Shown: positions 11,999 to 48,988 of the stretch, piece after piece
Layout: every line of letters begins with the position of its first letter
Numbering within the stretch: position 1 is the first letter of the stretch
Assembly (NCBI GenBank): GCA_947179485.1
Contig: OX359246.1
Span: 49,703,632 to 49,767,631, forward strand
DNA: 64,000 bases
Direction of reading: 5' to 3'
DNA from: Allacma fusca
Taxonomy: Eukaryota; Arthropoda; Collembola; Symphypleona; Sminthuridae
The notes under the pieces: generated by a model
Seen by the model: only the letters and a program-made list of their open reading frames with translations
Told to the model about the DNA's origin: nothing
The model's database searches: none
Position numbers and translations under genes: made by a program

Positions 11999-12080
11999 GT
12001 GATTAATGTCCCAACTTCGTCTCGAGTCGCTGAGCCCTGAGAGCTTTTCGTCGTTTTCGTGAATCTTCCATTTTCGTCTT
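11999..12080 (+). promoter_or_regulatory. Conserved block C, copy 1
   Basis: About 80 bp shared with 22821-22914, including GTGATTAATGT, an unbroken identical 43-bp core at 12015-12057 (CTTCGTCTCGAGTCGCTGAG, then CCCTGAGAGCTTTTCGTCG and TTTT) and TGAATCTTCCATTTT. It sits about 510 bp before the first ATG in module 1 and about 310 bp before it in module 2, which suits a core promoter or 5' untranslated exon. Its function is not shown by sequence alone. Confidence 0.55.
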
Positions 12081-12512
12081 CGCACTACCTCCACTACTAC
12101 ATTACTATATTACACCCATAATAATAGTCCGAAATTGTAATCCGACATTTTCCTCACTCTTACATCCTTCGTGCCCATTATTAACCGTTAATACTTTAGT
12201 ACATGCATCTGCATGTGGAGGACAATCGTTATTCAATACACAGCTCCCTGTATATTATCGTTTTTTTGTTTTCCTTTGCATAGACACGTTTTCAGCACTC
12301 AATAATCACAAGTGTCAGCATTTGCCATTAAAATACAATCTCAAATCGCTTCCACTTTTACTTTGTTTATGCTACAGTTTAAAAATTTGTACTACAAAAT
12401 AAATAAGAGTGACAAAATGTGATTTTATCTGAGCTGAATAAATACAAAAGGAAAATTTATTGAACAGAATCGAATCAACTCAACAATAAATTTGATCCTT
12501 ACATAGGCAGAT

Positions 12513-37295
<24,783 letters not shown>

Positions 37296-37382
37296 GTCAT
37301 TCATCGTTTTAGCTGCAAAAGTGCATTACTTGTACTTCATTTAAATATTTGTCAGATTACAAAAACTTTATTATAAGCTTTT

Positions 37383-37388
37383 AATAAA
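37383..37388 (+). terminator. Poly(A) signal candidate, proximal
   Basis: AATAAA 88 bp after the stop codon of the zinc-finger gene. A second AATAAA at 37801 would give a longer 3' untranslated region. Confidence 0.5.
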
Positions 37389-37800
37389 AGTAGCATAGTG
37401 TTATAGTTCGTTTCATGTGAATAATGTGAGTTGTCAACAGAAATTGATTGTATATTTCCGCAATTCAATTATACTGATTATATAGAAAGATTAAATAGAA
37501 TAGACATTGTAGAACTGTAATGTTATTTTGCTGTAGTATGGTTAAAGAACTAGATTGTAAGTATGAAACGTGCTTGCAAGGCGAGAGAAACGTTGCACTA
37601 TAAAACACATTTGGTGTTTGTTGGTTGCACAGTACTTGTATCATGTGAAAACAAACTTCATAGCATGTACTTACTTTAACAGGAGTACAATGTGACTCAT
37701 AGTGTAATTATTACACCTTCAAATGATTTGCTAATCGATCTGCATTTAATAATGCAAGGTCAGTAAGTTGATTTTTTGTAAAGCGACTAAACGAAAATGA

Positions 37801-37806
37801 AATAAA
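37801..37806 (+). terminator. Poly(A) signal candidate, distal
   Basis: AATAAA about 506 bp after the stop codon, an alternative 3' end to the signal at 37383. Confidence 0.45.
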
Positions 37807-39419
37807 CAAACACATTGCAGATAAAATGATTGTAACATTTCGGTACATACCATACAATATGTTTAAAATAATTTGTCAGCTGTCCAACGTTCAACCAGCG
37901 CCGAGAAAGTAATGTATTCAATTGCCTTTCTGTGTCAACTAACAGTGTGTTGGGGTTCAATTTATTGAATTCTTATAGTGTATTTACCAGCTGTCCATGG
38001 TTCAGCCTAGCCTATATCCTTCCTACATTTAAAGGACCGTGCCTACAAATATGCCTACATTTTAACGGCCGAATTGATCAGCCTATTCTATGTCCTACCT
38101 ATTCCGCGAGGACCTAGCCTATTTATAAGCCTACATAGTTTGGCAAAATAGTTCAATTCATTACACACCTTTTCTACATCTTCTATCCCTTTCACTACCC
38201 ATCACCAACTATTTAAATGCATTCTATGGTTTTCTAAAAATGTATTATTGTTTTTAGGTTCCAGCGCATCCTAAAGACAGAGACTAGAGACTTTTTATGA
38301 ATAATTTTTTAAGTAATAATATATTACAGTATATAACTACATGCTAGTATTAGCTACAAGGATTCATTAAAATGAACACGTTAACATTTATTTCTTAATC
38401 GGTAGTGGCGTGGACAACACTTTTGTGCTCAAGATATTGGTTTGAGAAAACTTGGTTACAATATTTAATGACAACAGACATAACAGCAGCTGAAATAATA
38501 TGCGTTATATGCGTAATATCTTCTGCAAGAGCAAGGGTCTCATTTTCCAGGTTAGCATTAATCATTGCATGATCACAACAGGTACATACACAATAATTTG
38601 TCCTGTATTCCTAATCACATTAAGTCTGTACAGTAACCAAAAACAATCTCGAAAGCATGTGAGACTAGTAAGTACACATTTTCTTAATTTCATTTCATTA
38701 ATCCCGCTCAAAGCAACTTAAGCTTTCGATCTAGCGACATCTGGAAAAAGCATAAATATTATTTCAATTAATTGGTAACCACGCAACTTTTAATGTAGAA
38801 AACTTTCAATTAACCTATCAACTAGATTTCTAATTTTCAATTGTCGGATATCACTGGGAACACGGGAAGATTCTTTCCATGGAAAAACAATTTTCTGACG
38901 AAGAAATTCAGACGGAAAATTTTAATGGTAAGGAATTTTTATTGCTGAACAAGGATTTTGAAGTTGTTTGACCTTTATTAGCAGGGATGTTGACGTCTTT
39001 CATAGAAATTGGTTCTGTAGACAGGATTTTAGAATTTACTACACGTTCTTGATAATAAACTTTTAAATATGTGGACGATTGGTAGGCAAAATCTGTTGTC
39101 AACAGAACATGAAAGACAATGTTGAGAACCTTTTGATACAAAAATATTCGAACAACCACTAAAAATTAAGTGACTTGCACAAAGCGACAGTTAAGGCTCC
39201 AAAGGCTTGAAACATAACACTTATGAATTTGGGGATCTACTGCGGCCATATCCACGAAGTTTGGACAAATTTTGGAACGATGAAGGGGGCTGATTGTGAG
39301 AGCGCCGTCACGGGTGCAAACATTTTACCCGTTCCCACTCAATGGGCAGTTCCCTCAAGTGTTCCAGTAACCAGACCCGTTCCCATCATGGTGGCAACAG
39401 TATTTTAGTTACCGGTTCC
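37807..39419. other. Intergenic DNA with old repeat fragment
   Basis: No gene seen. About 38851-39005 carries GGGAAGATTCTTTCC...GGAAAAA and GACCTTTATTAGCAGGGATG words that match the left part of the MITE at 41925, so it is probably a decayed copy. Confidence 0.5.
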
Positions 39420-39561
39420 CTTGGAAAATACATTGATGGGCCTTCAGCAGGGATTTTTGAAATCGTTGACGTCCTCCATGAAGGAGCGTAAGTTTCAACA
39501 GGGAAATTCAGCAGAAAAAAATCAGAAATGATCTGCCAGGGAGATTTAAAAAAATGCGACA
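39420..39561. repeat. Decayed copy of the 41925-type MITE (right part)
   Basis: Shares CAGCAGGGATTTTTGAAATC, GTTGACG, CAGGGAAATTCAG and CCAGGGAGATTTA with 42190-42300. The right end is followed closely by the target site of the next element. Confidence 0.6.
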
Positions 39562-39569
39562 ATTGAAGG

Positions 39570-40712
39570 CACTGCTGCCCTATTCTATTCCGACTTGAAT
39601 AGGAAAATAGGAATTTGAATAGAATTGTCGACATTTATACAGAAATAAATAGAATAGAAATGAATAGCTCGATTTTTGAAACCCCCAACCTAGAATAGAC
39701 TATGCAACTGCTGCTAAGATTAGAATTGAATAGTAAAAACAGCAAAATTCGTATTCAGATCTGAGCCACTGAGAATGTCATAAACAAAAAAAATTAACTA
39801 AAGCCCTTGGAGGGCGTGTGTAAAAATTATCGCTACGCGATAATTTGCGGCTTCGCGTAGGGTTGGGTCGGCTACCGCCGTCAAAGCAAGGTGAATTTTA
39901 AGTTTTTTCGAAATTTGCGATTTTTTTTGAAAAACTAACAGGCTGATTTCAACCACAAGCATTAATAGTTACGATTTGCATAAGCAGTATTCGCAAAAAG
40001 TTTCATTGAAATCGGTTCTGTAGGTTTAGAGATAACAGTCATTTGACATAAAGTCCAAAATTTCAAGAATGTTTTTCGAAAAAAACTATCTGGCCGATTT
40101 CAACCAAATACGAACTCAGCCTTACTTTTGATACAAGTAATGCCCATAAAAAATTTCATTAAAATCGGTTCAGTAGTTTTTGCGTAATCGTGCGGAGGGA
40201 CACACGGACGTACGGACAAGGCTATTTTACTAGGGGGCTGACGCCACCCTAAAAACTAACAAATATATTTTGAGGGTAAAAATTATTTTATAAATTCAGG
40301 CTTTTTAACTGCCAATTATTGAGTACAAGTAATTATTTATGCACCCGTTTAATTCTCTTCTGCCTGGAGATGACTTGCTAAAGAGTAAATTTGCTAAATA
40401 TCAGTTATTTTATTATCATTGTCAATAGCAAGTTATAATTCCAGGAACTGGAAATTGGAATTATGAGACAAAACGTAGTTATATTTATACAGCGCGCTTT
40501 ATCCACCAGTTTACAGCGCGCGGTTTTTATTTAATACTGATGAATAGAATTTGAATAGGAATAGAATACGAATTTTCTAATTTTGTTGGAATAGGAATAG
40601 ACTTGAATAGCCTCACCAAACCTTTAGCAGAATATAATAGGACTTTAATATACAAGACTTAGTTGTAAACAGAATAGAATAGAATAGAATTAAAACTTGG
40701 CGGGTAGCAGTG
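39570..40712. mobile_element. hAT-like non-autonomous element, 1,143 bp
   Basis: Perfect 8-bp target duplication ATTGAAGG at 39562-39569 and 40713-40720. The terminal inverted repeats CACTGCTGCCC and CACTGCTACCC are followed by GAATAG/CTATTC-rich subterminal DNA on both sides. The centre (about 39800-40260) carries a different repeat with TTTCATTGAAATCGGTTC and GGACACACGGACGTACGGAC words, probably a nested or captured repeat. No transposase frame. Confidence 0.9.
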
Positions 40713-40720
40713 ATTGAAGG

Positions 40721-41892
40721 TATCTATAATTAAAATCGTTGCAATACAGTTTACAATGCTGAAGGTATTTAAGCTGCCATCCTTTGAATGCAAGAAGAAT
40801 TAAGGTAACGAAATATAATACGCTGTACTACTGTGTACAGTACAAACGTAAGAAAGTTTTGATTTTCATTTCAAATATGTATACATTTTAATAAAGAAAC
40901 TACAATGTGAAATTATCGGATCAATTCCTTACTGTTGTTATATCTTCAATATGCAGTAAAGGGACCAATATTTAGAAAAGGACAAATAATTTACGTTAAT
41001 TTCAGGCTACTTAATACTCGTATCATTGCCCGGACACTATCACCATATATTTACCGGTAATTTACCATTTGGTAACCACCCCACCCCAAGTTACCCTTTG
41101 TTGTCAAGTAGATTGAACTTCATAGAAGTAGTAGTTTATTAGGAAATTTAATCACATCTCTGGTTATTCATTGCGTATTAGCATTCATCACATTAACATT
41201 TTTGGGTCATAAGCATACTTAATTTCATAATCCAGTGATGACAATGCATAACAAAATGGTCTCAAATTCCGGTTGAACCCAGTCCGGCTACACCTCTTTT
41301 AGTATCATCAAGTACCTGCTCAAAAATCAAAAATCACGTAAATACAATTGTATGTGCAAAGTGATCTTAAAAAATATATTTAAAATTGAAATTCAGAATT
41401 TGTACAGGCATGTTGACAAAATAATCATTACCTCAACCTTCTGCACAATCACATTATCGTAGGGGCAAATTATTAATTCAGCAATCCTGTCACCCCTTAT
41501 AACAATGAAGTCTTCGCTGGGATGGTTGAAAAGGATCACATAAACAATGCCTCTGTTATCTTCATCAATTATTCCACCTTTTAAGAAATGTAGTAAAAAT
41601 ATAACATAAAAATTGCATCGTTGGTTGCAGTGTAAATATTACTGTAATATTTGAATAATGTACCTCCAACTACCAATTGCAGCTAGCCCAGAGCTTGAGG
41701 ATATTCTCCCAAACGTACCTTTTGGCATCTGGATTTTCAAACGGCTTGAAATTTTTCATCGGTCAGGTGCTTGGACTGTAATGGCTTGTGACAGCAGTAA
41801 TAAACAAATATATTAAAATTATGAAGGAAAATTTAACCTATCTCTCGAATTTACCTGAACAATAATATCAGAGTTACAGATATAATATATAT
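40721..41892. other. Intergenic DNA, nothing recognised
   Basis: AT-rich, no open frame with known motifs and no clear repeat. Confidence 0.5.
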
Positions 41893-42676
41893 AGTGGGGA
41901 CTCAACTTTACTAAAAGCATAAACCAGGGGTAGGATTTTTGTATGAAGATGGGAAGATTCTTCGCAGTGAAAAAATATTTCTGGCAGGGAAAACCTCAAA
42001 GGGAAGGGACTTATTTTCAACAGGGATTTTTAAAATCGTTGACGTTTTTTTGGCAGGGATTTTCAAATTTGTTGACGCGTTTCAGGGAAATTGGCTAGCA
42101 AACAGGTGATTTTCGAATCGATTGACCTAATTTGGCAGGGATTTCACGTCTTGTAAGGGATTTGTTTTTGCCAACAGAGATTTTGAAAATCGTTGACCTT
42201 TTTTTCAGCAGGGATTTTTGAAATCGTTGAGGACCTACCAGCAGGGAGATAATAATCAGCAGGGAAATTCAGACATGATCTTCCAGGGAGATTTACAAAA
42301 ATCCGACCCTTGGCATAAACTAATGTTGATTGGGGACTCAACTTTACTAAGAGCATAAACTACTGTTGATTGGGGACTCAACTTTACTAAGTGCATAAAC
42401 TACTGTTGATTGGGGACTCAACTTTACTAAGAGCATAAACTACTGTTGATTGAGGACTCAACTTTACTAAGAGCATAAACTACTGTTGATTGAGGACTCA
42501 ACTTTACTAAGAGCATAAACTACTGTTGATTGAGGACTCAACTTTACTAAGAGCATAAACTACTGTTGATTGAGGACTCAACTTTACTAAGAGCATAAAC
42601 TACTGTTGATTGAGGACTCAACTTTACTAAGAGCATAAACTACTGTTGAGTGGGTACTCAACTTTACTAAAGCATG
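41893..42676. repeat. 40-bp minisatellite split by a MITE
   Basis: Eight full 40-bp units at 42321-42640 (each containing GACTCAACTTTACTAAGAGC and ATAAACTACTGTTGATTG), a partial ninth unit to 42676, and another partial unit at 41893-41924, left of the MITE. Units differ mainly at TGGGG/TGAGG. A run of TGAGG units follows the TGGGG units, showing local amplification of one variant. Confidence 0.93.
41925..42312. mobile_element. hAT-like MITE, 388 bp, inside the minisatellite
   Basis: Perfect 8-bp target duplication GCATAAAC at 41917-41924 and 42313-42320, taken from the minisatellite unit. Terminal repeats are CAGGGGTAGGATTTTTGTA and CAAGGGTCGGATTTTTGTA. The body has repeated CAGGGATTTT...AAATCGTTGACG phrases. 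Decayed relatives lie at 38851-39005, 39420-39561 and 56041-56150. Confidence 0.92.
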
Positions 42677-43499
42677 GATTATCAGAGTAATAACATTTCA
42701 ATAAAAAATTCAAATATAAACGCAAAAAATGTAGCGTTGAAAGTTTTAATATTATTTGAACACAAATGTCTTACAATATGTGAAACTTTTCCATTAAAAA
42801 ATATTCCATTGCATATTGACAGTTTTACCAAAGCAAAAATAATTCATGATACATTTGAACTGTATTGAAGCAAAAGTATTTCTCAAATAATTTTTAAATT
42901 CATCGCCATAAAATTTAACTTAAATTTATTTCATTTACTTTTCTAGATCCAATCCTACAGCATATTCTGATCCCTTCTCGTGAATAGCTGCAAACGCCTC
43001 ACATTTACAATTTTGCGGTACATTTCTCTTAGAAATGATCCTTGTAAACAAACCTTTAAACTGGTTCAATTTTAGATTTTCTTTCACTCTCCTCATGTAT
43101 TTAACGTCCAAAATGCAAAAGCCCAATGAGGAGATTCATACGTTAGCAGTAAAACGTAAGAGCATTAAAATGCGCTTGAAGCTCATAAAATGCGTTCTAT
43201 TACGTGTAACAATGTGCAGCGTTAGCGTCTGCAAAGATGAAACACGATACTATCACATTCTAAAAATTCTAGTTGCAGGCGTAAGTTTATAGTAACTGCT
43301 GTATTGATGTGTGTCTTGATCCCAGCAATGGCTCAACACCATCATCACACGACGACTTTAATATCTTGCAAAATTGCAATTTTAACAGTCAAAATGAGAT
43401 ATTGAAACGGAGGAATGTGATGACAATTATTCACAGCGACTTTCTTCAGAATGTAATGATTCTGACTTTGATGTCGAAGAACTCTCAGATAACGTCAAA
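42677..43499. other. Left flank of the BEL/Pao relic
   Basis: Several short open frames without recognisable motifs. It may include the decayed start of the gag gene that is readable from about 43640, but this cannot be shown. Confidence 0.4.
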
Positions 43500-43639
43500 A
43501 TGACTTTAGAAAGATTGAATACATCTCACAATCCCTTGCAGCCATGTCCAACTGTCTGCAAGATTCCCAATTCAGAATCACGTATCAACGAATTGTTACA
43601 ATTCAACTATTTTCCAAATGCTTTGCAGATGCCATTCTT

Positions 43640-45010
43640 AGTACGTGTGCTGCTAAACCTGCTGAGAAAAAACACGTACATGAAGAAATTTGTGGAAAGA
43701 CAAGGTAGATCGAAAGATCTATCTAAAGTTTCTGGGAAACCACGGCACTGGCCATCTGTTATTGCTGCTTACGATATTCCCACTTCTTGATGTCACTTCA
43801 GCGACGAAAAATCTAATTCGTCTCCAAAAATGCCTATCCGGTCCAGCAAAAGACGCAGTTGAGTCTTCGCATATCATCTGAAAATCTCACTCAAATATTG
43901 CGTATACAGGAAAGAAGATTGGGACAGCCTAGTCAGATCTTCGAACATATGATAAAAATGTAAAAATCATCCCGTCAATTCGCAAGGACGAGACGAAATA
44001 ACTTGTTCAACTTGCCAATTCGGTCAAAAAAGTTGTCGCAAATGTTAAACCCTTGAAAAAGCCTTTATATTTATTCAACCCTACGTAACTCCAAGAGGTC
44101 GTTTCTAAATTACCTTTTTATTTAAGTCTCCGCTGGGACGAAAAAATGTCGGAATTGATGTGTGATAAGGAATTAAATCTGAATGACCCAGCACTTTGGC
44201 TAAGTATAATGGCCGATGCTCTTTGCTTATCTGGAATCAAACATTGCACTGGGGCTGAAAATACAGATACGATAAATATTGAGAATTTTAAAAACAAAGA
44301 CACTACTCTTGTTTACTACAATGCCAGAAAAAGCAAAAATGGTTGTGCCTGGTTTGCTCTCTAGCAAAGCATCAAATTTATTCCTGTCCAAAATTTGAAG
44401 CCAAACTCGTTGATTTCAAATGGAAATTCATCGAAGAGACAAAAGCATGCATTTCTTGACTACGTGAGGGTGATAATGTCAAGCTCTGCAAGAAAAAGAG
44501 GCTGGTATCGACTCTTGCAGACGACCACATAACAAACTACATCGTGATGATTAAGTTCAGAATAAGGAAGTTCTCCAAAAATGCCACACCTGAAGAGGCT
44601 ACAGTCATGATCTCAAAGGTTGAGGATAATCCAAGAGTGCTCTTGAAACTACTTCCGGTGACATTCCTAAAGAAATAGTCTATAGTTTTGCTATCTTAGA
44701 CGATGGAGAGGCTGCCAGACTTATTGATAAGAAAATTGCTGTCATGATTGGATCGATAGGTCCTAACCAGGTTCTGAAGATCACAGGTGCTAGTAAAATT
44801 AATAAAATCGATGTTTACTCTAAAATAGTTACACTTTTTAATAACACTTTTAAGATCAAAACCATGAAGCAGATCAAGTTACCATCCCAGTGTGTAAACA
44901 TCAAAACGTTGAAGAAGGAATGTAGTCATTTAGAAGATTTAGATTTACAATTACTAACTAATACAACTCGCAACTCTAAGCTATCATTAAGCGTCATTAC
45001 ATGTGTGATT
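43640..45010 (+). pseudogene. BEL/Pao retrotransposon relic (gag and protease region)
   Basis: Conceptual pieces in shifting frames, interrupted by stops, include LIRLQKCLSGPAKDAVES (about 43812-43865) and QILRIQERRLGQPSQIFEHM (about 43890-43950), the hallmark of BEL/Pao gag (DUF1759 type: RLQ-CL-G-A...V-L...FG-P--I). About 44140-44250 continues with WLSIMADALC, and 44700-44960 reads like the protease-linked region (FAILDDGEAARLIDKKIA, then KIKTMKQIKLPSQCV). No reverse transcriptase or LTRs were found. Long decayed. Confidence 0.72.
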
Positions 45011-45020
45011 ATCTAGATAG

Positions 45021-48000
45021 ACTAGTAACTACTTGCCACTACTAAATTGCTTCAAAAATTGCTGCCAGTCATTAAATATAATAAAAAAGGTGGTTTTGGT
45101 AAGCACCTCAAAATTATCATTTTTTCAGTACACGGCATTCACGTTGCATTTCGTAACTTCACATGGCGCCATACCGATGCTAGAGTGTTTAGTATTACTG
45201 GCGTCATTTAAAACATGTTTAAAGATCTTAAAGTTCTTATTTTTTTGTATGGGTTATATATCTGGAGATTCATTAAAAATGCAAATGATCTTTCCACTAA
45301 GCGCGCCTTTGTACTCTTTAAACTTGTTCTAAACTGCTCAATTGAAATAATTCTGTCTGTTTTGACATGAACTCTTAACCTGCATCACTTTGAACTCCAT
45401 CAAAACGGTTTTTAATATAAATCTAAATAATGCTCTTCAATTGATGATTCGTACATGTTCACTAGCGAAGTGTCTTTATGATAATTACGTCATCTGAACA
45501 CCTTCAGATTGATTTATTGACGGTGCATTCAACATCGTCAGGTCCACATCACGAGACGAATTCCAAACTTCGTAAGCATAATAATAAATTTCAAAGTAAA
45601 CACTGCAAAATTTATTACCATACAGGAATGTCTTAGGCGAAAACGTATCACGAAAATATAAAAAATATTCCAAGAGTGAAAGGCTGTTGTTGTGCAAAGA
45701 GGTATGGCTGCAAATATTCCATTAATTCTTGCTTCAGTTTCACCAACACACCTTTTCAGCTTATTGTGAGATTAGCTATTATCATGGCCAGAAAATAAAA
45801 GTTGATATCCGAATCAGATTATTTTAATGAATGCGAAACGACAAAAAAAAGATAGCACTGGTGATACCTTGAAAGAACTTAAAACGAACATCTATCAGAG
45901 GACACTCCAATCCCCGATAATTTACGTGAAATTTCATACAACAACGATGCTAGAAGACTTCAAAACCGCGTGCTGTTGATTCTTCAACGCCAATCCTGGT
46001 GTTCTTTCCGTCGAATTGAAATACTTAAACAAGTATTAATGTGTATCCCCATGAAATTTGACACTCTCAATTTAAACGCCATCGTAGCAATGCCAATGAT
46101 AAGAAAATACTTTCTAAAACCATCAATTATGACAGATGTAATAGATTCTAGAAAGTCTATAGCTAAAAATTGGGTATTCGCGCATAATAAATCTCCACTC
46201 TCAATGGACGTAAGTAAAACACTGGAGAAGAAACCCCATCGACAAGTAAGTATGAGCTGTTATGAAAACATTCCATGATTCAAATATAACGTTTAGCATA
46301 AATGGCGAGAATTTTGTTGGCATCGGCATTCCATTTTCTAACCTATCGTGCTTATGCATCCTAATTATCCTATAGGCGCAATTTTTGTCGTCCCACCACG
46401 AGGTCGGCGCATTACAGCGGAATCGATTTTTTCGGTCTTTGATACTCCTCTTTTTTGCTTTGTCAATACATCCTGTCAATTTCCGTTTCCAGATAACCTT
46501 CTTGCGTCGTGGTGATACACTCTGGTTAAAATATTCCGACCCATAGTTTTTAGTGACTACCAAATTTATCTTCCACGTCCTTTTAATCTCGTCCATTTCT
46601 AGTATCAGCTACTGTATTTTGTATTGCGCTTTACGCGTGTGGAACTACATATTTTGTTCATTAGGTATGATTGCACTTCCAATTTCATTACCAATTCGAC
46701 AACAATTTAAAATTCTAGTATTTATTTTACAGTGCGTTTTTCTCAAAACCTTAATGACACTGAAACGGAGGCAAAGCCAAGTTCACATATTCCCCTGTTT
46801 CTGTTAGTACCTAAATGTGAATAATATCAAAATCTGATACACGAAGATTTAAAAAGTGAGGAAGCTTGAAAACGTTGTGAGTAATTCCGTCGCATTTTTC
46901 TTTATATGGTATAATTTGTACGCATGGAGCTTGCAAATTAATCAGGTATTAAGGTTGAATGATATTACAATGCAAAAGGTTATTTTTGTGTCTTTGTGTT
47001 TAATTACAGGCTGGGTTCTCTTAATTATCATTGGTGCAGTATCTTGACTGTGTGTAGAGATTGACGCGTCAACTATCTTTTGCATTTCTTTGAGAACAAT
47101 TACTTTTCATGTCTTGCCTGAAAAATGTACACCATTGGAATATTAACAATCATGATGGGAACAAGTTCGTTCAGTGAACTATTTGCTGAGCTGAACTTTT
47201 CAAGAATATGTAACATTTTGAGTGAACTTGAATGAAAGGAAATCAATTAATAGAATAAATGACTGAACGTGAATTGAATTATTTTTCACTTTGAATGAAC
47301 TATTAGCGATAAGTATAGCAAAGCGATGAGATGAACTTATTTGAATTTCAGGAAATAATAGAATGTGTGGTTACCGATTTGACTTTTTCAAATACAAATA
47401 ACACAAGCTCATCGGATTTGTTGTTTATGATGTTCTTTTATTATTTGTACTGAGCGATTCAGCGTGGAAAACCAGAGTGCATTAACAACACCGCCATTAT
47501 TGCTGCATGCCAAAATGAATTTCGTGATTTGGTTCTGTGTGTAATAATTGTTAAGTTTGCAATAATGTCTCCGAAATTTCTACCTCAAAGTAATTTTTGA
47601 TAAAATTCTATTTTTATTAAAACCAGTATTTCAAAATGGGACAATAGCTTATATTCTTTATTTAGTTTACCTAGGAACAGAAAATAAAAGTAACCCAGAC
47701 CATGAAAACGCATTTTTCAACAGTGCTGAAACCAGGATTCGTTCCCCGTTTAAATGTTTAAATGCAGAATTAAATAAATAATTTATAAAAATGAGCTGAA
47801 TTGAACGACTAATTGATTTAACTGAACTAATATAATTGCAAAATAAATTTGAACTGAACTGAATGGGCGGTAAACAAAATTAGAGTGAACTTGAGTGAAC
47901 GTCCTATTTGTGTTTTCACGGCGAACTGAATTGAAGTAAGTGTTTGGAATCCGTGGATATTGAGTTGAACTTGGATTGAATTTTACCTCGAAGTTGCAAG

Positions 48001-48535
48001 CATGTTAAAAATAAATTCTTGAGAGCTTGAAGCGTGGTGACCTATTCCAAATTATAGTGTCTAGTTAGTGTCACGATACCCTAAACTTATAGTTTGTACA
48101 TTACTATCTATTGCAGGACTATATACTGATTTTGAAGATTCTTCATTGATAATTCCTGTTTTAAAATATTTTACTCCTAATATTGCGTTTTACTTGGAAC
48201 TAAAACCTATTTTGTTCACTGTTTTAGATGGCTGCAAAACTGCACAACTAAATACATAACCAACAATTTATGGCCTATTTTAATGATTTGGCATATTTTT
48301 AACAACATGTCCAATATATCGGACAATCTTCGGACATCCTTTTTAACAAACAATCAGACTATAAATGGGCCTCCACACTAATTGTTTTGTTTTATAAATA
48401 TTCAATGCTCCAAAATGTTTCTTTCTCCTTAATTATTAAATGTCCATAAACCTTAGTAAACTCCAGTTAGCTTATTCTGGAAATCCCCAGTCGTATTCAC
48501 TCGGAAAATAGTAAATACGCATTGAAATGAAATGG
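45021..48535. other. Gene-free stretch with a GAACTGAA-rich part
   Basis: No supported gene. From about 47160 to 47990 the DNA is rich in GAACTGAATT/TTGAACT words at both sides of a plainer middle, a layout like the two MITEs with GAATC- or GAATAG-rich ends, but terminal repeats and target duplication could not be fixed. Open frames near 45970-46800 have no recognisable motif. Confidence 0.5.
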
Positions 48536-48871
48536 TCAAATATTTAAGTTATAAAACGAATCCCAGATTAAAATCGCAAAATTCGGTATAAATAATACGC
48601 AAATAGACTGGTATACTGGAAGGGAAAAATCCGAACTGTTGCTTCGGCCACGGGGCAATATACCGGTGTCTGGGGAAGTCCTGGAAGTTGAACTGGAATG
48701 AGCTCTATCCATGGATTTTCGCCCAGGAGAATTGAGGTCCGAATTGCTAGAGTGGAGGAGAACTTTTGGACTCCCGGAATCGTCGGATAAGACGGGAGGA
48801 GTGGGTTGTTTGGTGGAAGAAAGCTGGACATGATCCGAAGGCATTAGGTAATTTGTAAAGAAGTGAAGCAC
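48536..48871 (-). CDS. Unassigned open frame downstream of the gypsy integrase
   Basis: On the minus strand, after the integrase frame. It is rich in Ser, Pro and Asp (PPVLSDDSGSPKVLLHSSNS, GILPRGRSNSSDFS). Its composition matches the Ser/Pro-rich integrase tail, so it may be a late part of the element, but it belongs to no family I recognise and could be chance. No envelope features (signal peptide, membrane segment, furin site) are visible. Confidence 0.3.
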   Translation of the reverse strand: MLHFFTNYLMPSDHVQLSSTKQPTPPVLSDDSGSPKVLLHSSNSDLNSPGRKSMDRAHSSSTSRTSPDTGILPRGRSNSSDFSLPVYQSICVLFIPNFAILIWDSFYNLNI

Positions 48872-48988
48872 AAAAATGGTTTTTTTTTAGAAAAATGTAA
48901 CTGCACTGGGAAATAACTGAAATAAATGTTAATTAAAAACTCCGAAGGCACTATGAGTTGGGAGTGAGAAAAAAATTTTTTTGTGTAG

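Noticed and set aside
42321..42676. 40-bp direct repeats as a CRISPR array
   Set aside because: Units are contiguous with no spacers, in an intron-bearing animal genome; it is a minisatellite.
47160..47990. Another MITE bounded by GAACTGAA-rich ends
   Set aside because: Word composition fits, but I could not find matching terminal repeats or a target duplication.
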